This document shows, piece by piece, positions 8,703-16,480 of a DNA stretch of 64,000 bases. The notes below the pieces were generated by a model, which worked only from the letters and a program-made list of their open reading frames with translations, did not search any database and had not been told where the DNA came from. Within the stretch, counting starts at the first letter, position 1; the number at the start of each line of letters is the position of its first letter. Made by a program: the position numbers and the translations under genes. The stretch spans positions 806,001 to 870,000 of the forward strand of contig NZ_AP014546.1 of assembly GCF_016592555.1 (NCBI RefSeq), given 5' to 3'. Source of the DNA: Neptunomonas japonica JAMM 1380. GTDB lineage: Bacteria; Pseudomonadota; Gammaproteobacteria; Pseudomonadales; Balneatricaceae.

Positions 8703-9831
8703 AGAGTCGGGCCAGGAAAAAACCGAAGACCCCACCCCCAAGCGCCTGCGGGAGGCGCGAGAAAAAGGGGATATACCACGTTCAAAAGAGCTCAATGCAA
8801 CTGCGCTGTTGCTGGCCGCTGCTGGCGCTATGCTGTTATTTGGTGCCAGCGCTGGGCAGCGAATAGCAGCAATGATGGTGGGGAACTTTGATTTAAGCAG
8901 AGAGGAACTCTTTGATAGTCGTTTGATGTTGATTCACTTTGGTGCCTCTGTTGTAGAGTCTATATGGGCTGTATTGGGGTTTATGGTGATGGTCGCGTTA
9001 GCTGCTTTGATTGGGCCTATGGCATTAGGAGGGTTGAATTTTAGTGCGCAGGCCATACAGCCGAAAATGAGTCGGCTTGATCCTTTGGCGGGCCTTAAGC
9101 GTATGTTTTCTGTTAAGGCGTTGGTGGAACTAGCTAAAGCGTTTGCTAAATTTTCTTTGGTTACTGGGTTTGCTATTACTGTCTTGATGCTTCTCATGCC
9201 GGAGCTTTTTGCCTTGGGTGGGCAGGATGTGAGAGTGGCTATTTCTCATGCTGTTGAGTTGGTTGGTTGGGCATTTTTGGTGATTAGCAGTAGCTTGATT
9301 ATTATTTCTTTGATAGATGTGCCTTTTCAACTTCATGATTATGCTGAAAAGTTAAAAATGACTCTTCAGGAAGTAAAAGATGAAATGAAAAACACGGAAG
9401 GTAAACCTGAAGTGAAAGGGCGGATCAGGCAGATGCAGCGTGAAATTGCGCAGCGTCAAATGATGACGGATGTGCCGACTGCCGATGTGGTTATTACAAA
9501 CCCTACTCACTATTCGGTTGCGCTTAAATATATGTCTGGAGAACGAGATGCTCCTATTGTCGTGGCTAAGGGGGCTGATTTTGTTGCGTTAAAGATTCGT
9601 GAAATTGCCAAGGAGCATGATGTTCCTGTCTTATCTACGCCGCCTTTGGCGCGCGCTCTGTATCACAGTACGGAAATTGACCAAGAAGTTCCCGCTGCGC
9701 TTTATAAGTCGGTAGCGCAAGTGCTTGCTTATGTCTTTCAGCTGAAACGCTATAAGAGTAACCAGTCAGAAAAGCCTATGCCATTAAATGATAATGACAT
9801 GGAAATACCTAAGGATTATCTGCATGACTAA
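8695..9831 (+). CDS. flhB: Flagellar export switch protein FlhB
   Basis: 378 aa. FlhB is the membrane export-gate component whose cytoplasmic domain self-cleaves and, with FliK, switches substrate class from hook to filament. The N-terminus AEESGQEKTEDPTPKRLREA is canonical. Four membrane helices follow, and the cleavage motif NPTH falls at residues 269-272, the same numbering as in Salmonella. The tail after residue 350 is hydrophilic. It ends the fliL-flhB unit; a sigma-54 promoter for flhA begins right after its stop codon. Confidence 0.97.
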   Translation: MAEESGQEKTEDPTPKRLREAREKGDIPRSKELNATALLLAAAGAMLLFGASAGQRIAAMMVGNFDLSREELFDSRLMLIHFGASVVESIWAVLGFMVMVALAALIGPMALGGLNFSAQAIQPKMSRLDPLAGLKRMFSVKALVELAKAFAKFSLVTGFAITVLMLLMPELFALGGQDVRVAISHAVELVGWAFLVISSSLIIISLIDVPFQLHDYAEKLKMTLQEVKDEMKNTEGKPEVKGRIRQMQREIAQRQMMTDVPTADVVITNPTHYSVALKYMSGERDAPIVVAKGADFVALKIREIAKEHDVPVLSTPPLARALYHSTEIDQEVPAALYKSVAQVLAYVFQLKRYKSNQSEKPMPLNDNDMEIPKDYLHD

Positions 9832-9835
9832 ATTC

Positions 9836-9851
9836 TGGCTTAAATCTTGCA
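9836..9851 (+). promoter_or_regulatory. Sigma-54 promoter for flhA
   Basis: TGGCTTAAATCTTGCA is an exact fit to TGGC-N7-TTGCW. It begins 5 nt after the flhB stop codon and predicts a transcript start near 9862, about 90 nt ahead of flhA. In Pseudomonas, flhA-flhF-fleN-fliA is RpoN/FleQ-dependent, in agreement. Confidence 0.8.
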
Positions 9852-9951
9852 AAAAAACTCGCTAAGTTAGTTGTTTATTTGAATATAGATGTTTTTGTGT
9901 CAAATAAATGGCGTTGTGTCGTAAGTGTTGTTTTTTTGACGTGAGAATGTA

Positions 9952-12069
9952 TTGGATAGAACCGCTTTATTAAGTACTGCGCGTGGTGCCAGTCGGGGTA
10001 ACTTGGGTGTTCCCTTTTTATTGCTAATTATTTTAGCGATGGTGACATTGCCTGTACCGACCTTTCTTCTTGATGTTCTTTTTACGTTTAATATTGCCCT
10101 GTCTATCGTTGTTCTTCTTGTTGGAATTTACGCTCTTCGGCCATTAGATTTTGCTGTTTTTCCTACGATTTTGCTAGTAGCGACATTGATGCGTTTGGCA
10201 CTTAATGTTGCTTCAACTCGTGTTGTACTCCTTTATGGTCATGAGGGGGGGGATGCCGCCGGGAAGGTAATTGAAGCCTTTGGTTCTGTTGTTATTGGCG
10301 GTAATTACGTTGTCGGTATTGTTGTGTTTTTGATATTGGTTATTATCAACTTTGTTGTTGTTACTAAAGGCGCGGGCCGTATTTCTGAAGTGAGTGCTCG
10401 CTTTACCTTGGATGCCATGCCAGGTAAGCAGATGGCAATTGACGCTGATTTGAATGCAGGTCTTATTAATCAAGAAGAGGCCAAAGTAAGGCGCGAAGAT
10501 GTTACCCAGGAAGCTGATTTTTATGGCTCGATGGATGGTGCCTCTAAGTTTGTTAGAGGTGATGCTGTTGCTGGAATATTGATTCTTGTTATCAATATTC
10601 TAGGTGGGTTGATGATTGGCATGATTCAACATGATTTGTCGTTTGATACAGCGGCTGAATACTATGCTTTGTTAACCATTGGTGATGGGTTAGTTGCACA
10701 GATACCTTCGCTATTACTTTCGACGGCTGCTGCCATTATGGTGACAAGGCAAAATAGCTCCCAAGATATGGGTAAGCAAATTTTTAGCCAGTTATTTGCT
10801 TCACCCAAAGCGCTTGTAGTGGCATCAATTATTTTGGCAGTGATGGGAAGTGTGCCAGGTATGCCGCATGTAGCCTTTCTGTCGCTTGCTGCCGTTGCTG
10901 GTGCAGCTTCATGGTTAATTATTAAAAAGAAAGAAGAGGAGGAGGCGCTGGCAGGAGAAGAGGCTAAGCAAGCGCAATTACCTGTTGATTCGGAGGCATC
11001 AGGAGAGCATAAAGAGCTTGATTGGGCAGATGTTATGCCGGTTGATATGATTGGGCTAGAAGTGGGCTATCGTCTAATCCCTATGGTCGATAAGCTACAA
11101 GGAGGGCAACTGCTTAATAGAATTAAAGGTGTTAGGAAGAAGCTCTCACAAGATCTTGGTTTTTTGGTGCCTTCAGTGCATATAAGAGATAATTTAGATT
11201 TGATGCCGGGTGCTTATCGGATTACGTTGATGGGTGTTATTGTTGGGGAAGCTGAAATATATCCGGACCGTGACTTAGCGATTAACCCAGGACAGGTTTT
11301 TGGCTCTCTAAAGGGGGTTGATGTGAAGGACCCTGCTTTTGGCCTTGATGCCACGTGGATTGAATTAAGTTTACGCGAACAAGCTCAAACGCTTGGTTAT
11401 ACGGTTGTGGATGCAAGCACCGTTGTTGCTACTCACTTAAATCAGATACTGCAAAGCCATGCACATGAGCTCTTAGGGCATGAAGAAGTTCAGCAGTTAT
11501 TGGATATGTTAGCTAAGGGCTCGCCTAAGTTAGTAGAAGACCTTGTACCTGCAAAACTATCTATTAGTAGTCTCTTAAAGGTATTGCAAAGTTTGTTGAT
11601 GGAGCAGGTGCCGCTTAAAGATTTCAGGAGTATTGCAGAGGCTTTATCGGAAGCGGTAACGCGTACGCAAGACCCGGTTGCATTAACAGCGGCGGTGCGA
11701 GTGGCAATATCTAGGTTGATTGTTCAAACTATTAACGGTTCTGAAGCTGAGATCCCCGTTATTACTATGGACCCCCAATTGGAGCAGCTGTTGCTTAATT
11801 CAGTTCAGCAAAGTCAGCAGGCTGGAGAAAGCGGTATGGTGCTTGAGCCTGGTATGGCAGAGCGATTGCAAACTTCATTAATTGCAGCGGCTCAAAAGCA
11901 AGAGATGTTGGGGCAGCCTTCGATTTTATTAGTAGCGGCACCTGTTAGGCCTTTGATGTCTAAATTTGTGCGCTATAGTGAACAGCTGATTCATGTTCTT
12001 TCTTATCAAGAAATACCTGAAAATAAAAAAATTACTATTGTGGCAACTGTAGGCGGTCAGAATGCTTAA
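9952..12069 (+). CDS. flhA: Flagellar export gate protein FlhA
   Basis: 705 aa. FlhA forms the nonameric ring of the export gate, conducts protons and binds chaperone-substrate complexes with its cytoplasmic domain. The start is the TTG at 9952, because MDRTALLSTARG matches the N-terminus of Pseudomonas FlhA and the nearby ATG and GTG are out of frame. The membrane part (about residues 15-330) includes the FHIPEP signature region (DAMPGKQMAIDADLNAGLI), followed by the large cytoplasmic domain. It is preceded by a sigma-54 promoter and followed by flhF 39 bp later. Confidence 0.96.
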   Translation: MDRTALLSTARGASRGNLGVPFLLLIILAMVTLPVPTFLLDVLFTFNIALSIVVLLVGIYALRPLDFAVFPTILLVATLMRLALNVASTRVVLLYGHEGGDAAGKVIEAFGSVVIGGNYVVGIVVFLILVIINFVVVTKGAGRISEVSARFTLDAMPGKQMAIDADLNAGLINQEEAKVRREDVTQEADFYGSMDGASKFVRGDAVAGILILVINILGGLMIGMIQHDLSFDTAAEYYALLTIGDGLVAQIPSLLLSTAAAIMVTRQNSSQDMGKQIFSQLFASPKALVVASIILAVMGSVPGMPHVAFLSLAAVAGAASWLIIKKKEEEEALAGEEAKQAQLPVDSEASGEHKELDWADVMPVDMIGLEVGYRLIPMVDKLQGGQLLNRIKGVRKKLSQDLGFLVPSVHIRDNLDLMPGAYRITLMGVIVGEAEIYPDRDLAINPGQVFGSLKGVDVKDPAFGLDATWIELSLREQAQTLGYTVVDASTVVATHLNQILQSHAHELLGHEEVQQLLDMLAKGSPKLVEDLVPAKLSISSLLKVLQSLLMEQVPLKDFRSIAEALSEAVTRTQDPVALTAAVRVAISRLIVQTINGSEAEIPVITMDPQLEQLLLNSVQQSQQAGESGMVLEPGMAERLQTSLIAAAQKQEMLGQPSILLVAAPVRPLMSKFVRYSEQLIHVLSYQEIPENKKITIVATVGGQNA

Positions 12070-12108
12070 GGTTGAGGTAATTAGTAGCTCGCCACGGGTG
12101 AGGTGTTT

Positions 12109-13569
12109 ATGAAAGTGAAACGTATCTTTGCCCCCGATATGCGTCAAGCTATGCGGCGTGCTAGAGAGGAGATTGGGCCCGATGCGGTTATTGTGTCAAA
12201 TCATCGGGTGGCTGGTGGTGTCGAGGTTGTTGCTGCGCATGAGCATGAGTTTGAAGCAGCTCAGGCAGAGTTTAAGCGAGACTACGAGAAGAAGAAGCGC
12301 AAGGATGAGCAGGTACGTATTCTTACGGCAGATAAAAGTAGGCAAGGCTTGGATGATGAGCTAAAAAAAGCGCGCTTGCGTATTGCAGAAGCAAACGATC
12401 AAGTGGAAAAAGAACCTCTTTATCAGGCAGAAGGTAAGCGGAATCTTCAAGTTGAGCAGGATGAAGAGGATGACTTACAGACAATTCTTGAGTCGCTTAA
12501 AAATCGTCAAGAAGCACGTAAGGCCACATTTCTAGATGATTTGGATGAAGAGGATGTGCCCTCTATAGATGTTGAGCGTGCCCCTGTTATCTTGCAGAAA
12601 GAAAATGCTGCGATAGAGAGAATGCAACAAGAAATACAGCAGTTGAAGTCTCTGCTTGAGCAGCAAGTTCAGGTGCCTTCACGGAAGATTTGGGTTGAAG
12701 AGGCTGTGCAGCGTAAACCCGTCGCTCCTTTAGATGTATCAGAAAAGCTGGTTAAGCGGTTTGAAAAAATTGGTCTCACTAGTACTTTAATTACTCAGCT
12801 TACACGGGGTCTTGAAGCAGATCTTGAGATAGCAAAGGCTTGGCGGGTTACATTGTCAAAACTAACGGATGCTGTGCCTGTTATGAGTGAAGACTATATA
12901 GACAGGGGAGGGATGATTGCCTTTGTTGGTCCTACTGGTGTTGGTAAGACTACTTCCATTGGAAAGTTAGCCGCGCGTTATGTGCTTCAGCATGGTAGCG
13001 CTAGTTTGGCGCTTGTTACGACAGATACTTATCGTATTGCAGCACATGAGCAGTTAAGAACCTTCGGTCGGATTTTGGATGTGCCAGTTAGAGTGGTGGA
13101 TGAGAATAACCCCTTGGAAGATGTATTGTTGTCGTTGCGGGGAAAACGTCTAGTATTAATTGATACAGCAGGTATGAGTCATCATGAAGGTCCAAGTGAA
13201 GCTCAAAAAGAGATGCTTACGAGCGTTTCCGTTAGGCTCAAAAAACTGTTGGTACTTTCGTGTTCAAGTCAGCGCCAAGTGTTGGAAGATGCCTATGATA
13301 ACTACCAGAGCATTGGCTTAAACGGGTGTGTTTTGAGTAAGCTGGATGAATCGGGCAGTTTAGGGGAGGCTTTAAGTCTGGTGGTAGAAAAGTCGCTGCC
13401 TATAGCTTATGTCACTGATGGTCAAAAAGTACCCGATGATATTGAAGTCGCACAACGTAATGATCTCGTGAGCAGGGCGGTAATTACTGCACAAAAAACA
13501 CTGGAAAGGGAGCGTGAGCGCGCGTTGTCTTCAACGGGAGGATCGTCTGAACTGTCGTCAGCCGGCTAA
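12109..13569 (+). CDS. flhF: Flagellar placement GTPase FlhF
   Basis: 486 aa from the ATG at 12109 (GAGG 5 nt upstream; MKVKRIFAPDMRQAM is the family N-terminus). FlhF is an SRP-type GTPase that places the flagellum at the pole. The B domain (about residues 1-190) is charged and variable. The NG domain follows, with the G1 loop FVGPTGVGKTTSIGKLAARY near residue 275, TTDTYRIAAHEQL and LIDTAGMS. It is transcribed between flhA and fleN, its antagonist in setting flagellar number. Confidence 0.96.
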   Translation: MKVKRIFAPDMRQAMRRAREEIGPDAVIVSNHRVAGGVEVVAAHEHEFEAAQAEFKRDYEKKKRKDEQVRILTADKSRQGLDDELKKARLRIAEANDQVEKEPLYQAEGKRNLQVEQDEEDDLQTILESLKNRQEARKATFLDDLDEEDVPSIDVERAPVILQKENAAIERMQQEIQQLKSLLEQQVQVPSRKIWVEEAVQRKPVAPLDVSEKLVKRFEKIGLTSTLITQLTRGLEADLEIAKAWRVTLSKLTDAVPVMSEDYIDRGGMIAFVGPTGVGKTTSIGKLAARYVLQHGSASLALVTTDTYRIAAHEQLRTFGRILDVPVRVVDENNPLEDVLLSLRGKRLVLIDTAGMSHHEGPSEAQKEMLTSVSVRLKKLLVLSCSSQRQVLEDAYDNYQSIGLNGCVLSKLDESGSLGEALSLVVEKSLPIAYVTDGQKVPDDIEVAQRNDLVSRAVITAQKTLERERERALSSTGGSSELSSAG

Positions 13570-13585
13570 GTACAGATCATAATTG

Positions 13586-14401
13586 ATGAAAAAACAGCAC
13601 TCAGTGAAAGTTATCGCGGTTACCGGTGGTAAAGGTGGCGTTGGTAAAACGAATGTTTCGGTTAATTTGTCTATAGCCTTGGGTGAGATGGGGCGCCGAA
13701 CCGTGTTAATGGATGCAGACCTTGGTTTGGCTAATGTTGATGTTATGTTGGGTTTGCGTCCCAAAAAGAATATTAGCGATGTGCTGTCTGGAGAGTGCCG
13801 GCTAACTGATGTGATGCTCGATGTGACTGATAATGTGAAAATTGTTCCAGCCTGCTCGGGAACTCAGGAGATGACATCACTTAGTGCTCATGAGCATGCA
13901 GAGTTAGTCTATGCTTTTAATGAAGTAGCAGAAGAAATTGATGTGCTAGTAATTGATACTGCTGCCGGTATTTCCGAGTCGGTGGTGAGTTTTGTGCGTG
14001 CCGCTCAAGAGGTGCTTGTGGTGGTTTGTGATGAGCCTACTTCCATAACTGATGCTTATGCGCTTATCAAGTTATTGAATAGAGATTATCGCATGACTCG
14101 CTTTAGAGTCTTGGCGAATATGGTAGAAACTGATGTTGAAGGTAGAAATATGTTTAGTAAACTTTCAACGGTAACGGATCGTTTTCTGGATGTAACACTT
14201 CAATACGTTGGCTCAATACCTTATGATGAGCATGTAAGGAAATCTGTTCGACGCCAAATACCTGTTTTGAAAGCATTTTCTAAATGCAAAGCAGCAATTG
14301 CGTATCGGCAACTCGCTAAGAAAGTAGATGACTGGCCAGTCCAAGATGCTCCGCGAGGGCATTTGGAGTTCTTTGTGGAGCGCTTGGTTCAGGGTGTTTA
14401 A
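13586..14401 (+). CDS. fleN: Flagellar number regulator FleN (FlhG), MinD-like ATPase
   Basis: 271 aa from the ATG at 13586; a TTG three bases upstream is less likely. FleN/FlhG is a MinD/ParA-type ATPase that restrains FleQ activity and FlhF so that only the right number of polar flagella form. The deviant Walker A GGKGGVGKTNVSVNLS (residues about 13-28), MDADLGLANVDVMLGL and VLVIDTAAGISE are visible. It lies 16 bp after flhF and 24 bp before fliA. Confidence 0.95.
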   Translation: MKKQHSVKVIAVTGGKGGVGKTNVSVNLSIALGEMGRRTVLMDADLGLANVDVMLGLRPKKNISDVLSGECRLTDVMLDVTDNVKIVPACSGTQEMTSLSAHEHAELVYAFNEVAEEIDVLVIDTAAGISESVVSFVRAAQEVLVVVCDEPTSITDAYALIKLLNRDYRMTRFRVLANMVETDVEGRNMFSKLSTVTDRFLDVTLQYVGSIPYDEHVRKSVRRQIPVLKAFSKCKAAIAYRQLAKKVDDWPVQDAPRGHLEFFVERLVQGV

Positions 14402-14425
14402 ATTTCGGGTCTGGAAAGGGGCTCC

Positions 14426-15136
14426 ATGTATAACCCGCTAGAAATTTCGTCAAGTCATGAGCTCATTGAGCAATATGCACCGCTTGTAAAACGTATCGCC
14501 TATCATTTGATGGGGCGTCTTCCCGCAAGTGTTGTTGTGGATGATCTAATACAATCGGGTATGATCGGTCTATTAGAAGCTGCAAAAAAATATGATGCCG
14601 CCAAGGGGGCCAGTTTCGAAACCTATGCAGGTATTCGTATACGTGGTTCTATTATTGATGAGGTACGTAGAGGCGACTGGACTCCTCGTTCAGTTCATCG
14701 TAACAGCCGTCGTATTACTCAGGCTATGCAAACGTTAGGAGCATCGTTAGGACGAGACGCAACGGATATTGAAATTGCGACTGAGATGGGTATTAGTGTT
14801 GTAGATTATCATGACCTACTTAAAGACTCAGTAGAAAGCCGCTTGTTTAGCTTTGAAGAGATGACAAGCTCTGATGGAGACAGTCCAGGAGAGCAGTTGC
14901 CAGGTGTCGAGCCCAGCCCCGTAGCCCACACTGAAAAAAATGCTTTTAAACTAGCTTTGGCAAATGCTATAGATTCTTTACCCGAACGCGAAAAACTAGT
15001 CCTAGCACTTTATTATGATGAAGAACTGAACCTGAAAGAGATAGGTGAAGTTTTAGGTGTTAGCGAATCACGAGTGAGCCAAATTCATAGTCAAGCAGCC
15101 CATCGACTTCGTGGTCGATTAAGAGAATGGCAATAA
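14426..15136 (+). CDS. fliA: RNA polymerase sigma factor for flagellar operon FliA (sigma-28)
   Basis: 236 aa. FliA directs transcription of late flagellar and chemotaxis genes and is held inactive by FlgM until the hook is complete. Sigma region 2 is visible (YAPLVKRIAYHLMGRLPASV, DDLIQSGMIGLLEAAKKYD, FETYAGIRIRGSIIDEVR), region 3 (NSRRITQAMQTLGASLGRD) and region 4 with an HTH (LNLKEIGEVLGVSESRVSQI). It sits just upstream of a cheY operon that carries a sigma-28 promoter. Confidence 0.97.
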   Translation: MYNPLEISSSHELIEQYAPLVKRIAYHLMGRLPASVVVDDLIQSGMIGLLEAAKKYDAAKGASFETYAGIRIRGSIIDEVRRGDWTPRSVHRNSRRITQAMQTLGASLGRDATDIEIATEMGISVVDYHDLLKDSVESRLFSFEEMTSSDGDSPGEQLPGVEPSPVAHTEKNAFKLALANAIDSLPEREKLVLALYYDEELNLKEIGEVLGVSESRVSQIHSQAAHRLRGRLREWQ

Positions 15137-15173
15137 AATTTTCTCTATCTCTCCATTTTCTTGAAAAATGGTC

Positions 15174-15200
15174 TAAATTCTAATCAGGCTAAAATGATAA
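15174..15200 (+). promoter_or_regulatory. Sigma-28 (FliA) promoter for the cheY operon
   Basis: TAAA at 15174-15177, a 15-nt spacer, and AATGATAA at 15193-15200 match the FliA pattern TAAA-N15-GCCGATAA, with the GATAA core intact and the first three -10 bases deviating. It lies about 46 nt upstream of the cheY start. Class IV control of cheYZAB by FliA is known in Pseudomonas. Confidence 0.65.
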
Positions 15201-15245
15201 ATCGGGTGCATTAATCCATATGCTTCTGAATTGGGGGATATTGTC

Positions 15246-15632
15246 TTGAAAAAAGACATCAAGATTCTAGTGGTGGACGACTTTTCTACCATGAGACGTA
15301 TTATAAAAAACCTACTCCGTGATCTTGGATTTAATAATGTCATTGAAGCGGATGACGGCAAAACGGCATTGCCGATTTTGCAACAAGGTGGTGTGCAGTT
15401 TCTTGTGACTGACTGGAATATGCCTGGTATGACTGGTATTGATCTTGTCCGGGCAGTACGTGCTGATCCAAAGTTGGCAGGTATGCCTATCTTGATGGTT
15501 ACGGCAGAGGCTAAGCGAGAGCAAATTATTGCTGCTGCTCAAGCAGGGGTTAATGGCTACGTTATTAAGCCATTTACGGCAGCTGTCTTGAAAGAAAAGA
15601 TAGACAAGATTTTCCAACGTATCGGAAGTTAA
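15246..15632 (+). CDS. cheY: Chemotaxis response regulator CheY
   Basis: 128 aa from a TTG at 15246, chosen because a GGGGG run lies 8 nt upstream and [19 protein letters not shown] has the usual CheY length; an upstream in-frame TTG at 15231 would overlap that Shine-Dalgarno-like run. CheY is phosphorylated by CheA and binds FliM. The acidic pocket D11-D12, phospho-acceptor D56 (LVTDWNMPG) and the KPF motif (GYVIKPFTA) are present. It heads cheY-cheZ-cheA-cheB. Confidence 0.96.
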   Translation: MKKDIKILVVDDFSTMRRIIKNLLRDLGFNNVIEADDGKTALPILQQGGVQFLVTDWNMPGMTGIDLVRAVRADPKLAGMPILMVTAEAKREQIIAAAQAGVNGYVIKPFTAAVLKEKIDKIFQRIGS

Positions 15633-15654
15633 TCTGTTAAGGAACTAACTAATT

Positions 15655-16467
15655 ATGACTGAAGCAGATTTGCATCGTGGGTTGGATGGTTTTGAATCCT
15701 TGCTGCAGGAAAAAGCGACTGAGCTGGTTACAGTGTTGGAAAGTGGCGATATAAACAATGCGCTGACTATTATAAATGACCTGCAGCAAGTTAAGCATTT
15801 GGCCTTTTATAATGAAGTCGGGTATCTGACAAGAGGCCTTCATGAAGCAATTAAGTCTTTTTCTGATGATGTGAAAGTTCAAGGCGAAGCTGAAAATGCA
15901 CAAGATGACTCTATTCAAGGCATGGCTGATGCATCTGAAAGGCTAAGCTATGTTATTGAGCTGACTGAAAAAACTTCTCATGAAACAATGGATCGTGTCG
16001 ATAAGTCGTTAGCGTTAGTTGATAAAATGGATGATCAGAGTAGGCGCTTTGCCGGTTTGTTATCGATGGTAGGGCAGCTGGAAGCTGAGTTTGAGGGGTT
16101 GAGAGGTGGATATGACCGTACTTGCCAGCTTAAACAAGAGTCAGAACAAACAGTTAAAGATTTGCGGGCTGAACTCACAGAGATATTAGTCGCTCAAAGT
16201 TACCAAGATATAACGGGGCAGCTTATCCGTCGTGTAATAACTCTAGTAACTCAAGTGGAAGGTAGCTTAGTGCAGCTTATGGATATGGCTGCAAAAGTTG
16301 AGCGCATAAGCGGTTTAAGTACAGAGAAGCCAGCAAGTAACACTAACCAGAAAGCTAAAAAAGACCCAATTGAAGCAGAAGGGCCACAACTCTCGGGGAA
16401 AAATAATCCAGACGTGGCCTCTGATCAAGATGATGTTGATGATTTGTTATCAAGTTTGGGTTTTTGA
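15655..16467 (+). CDS. cheZ: Protein phosphatase CheZ
   Basis: 270 aa, mostly helical. CheZ speeds dephosphorylation of CheY-P. The catalytic helix is recognisable as AQSYQDITGQLIRRVI, with D and Q spaced as in the DxxxQ active motif. The extreme C-terminus DDVDDLLSSLGF is the CheY-binding amphipathic peptide. It lies 22 bp after cheY and 13 bp before cheA. Confidence 0.95.
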   Translation: MTEADLHRGLDGFESLLQEKATELVTVLESGDINNALTIINDLQQVKHLAFYNEVGYLTRGLHEAIKSFSDDVKVQGEAENAQDDSIQGMADASERLSYVIELTEKTSHETMDRVDKSLALVDKMDDQSRRFAGLLSMVGQLEAEFEGLRGGYDRTCQLKQESEQTVKDLRAELTEILVAQSYQDITGQLIRRVITLVTQVEGSLVQLMDMAAKVERISGLSTEKPASNTNQKAKKDPIEAEGPQLSGKNNPDVASDQDDVDDLLSSLGF

Positions 16468-16480
16468 ATAGGAGCTTCTA

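Noticed and set aside
13583..13588. TTG start three bases before the fleN ATG, and similar TTG starts at 6472, 24925 and 54206
   Set aside because: In each case an ATG directly follows with better spacing to the Shine-Dalgarno or a stop-start overlap.
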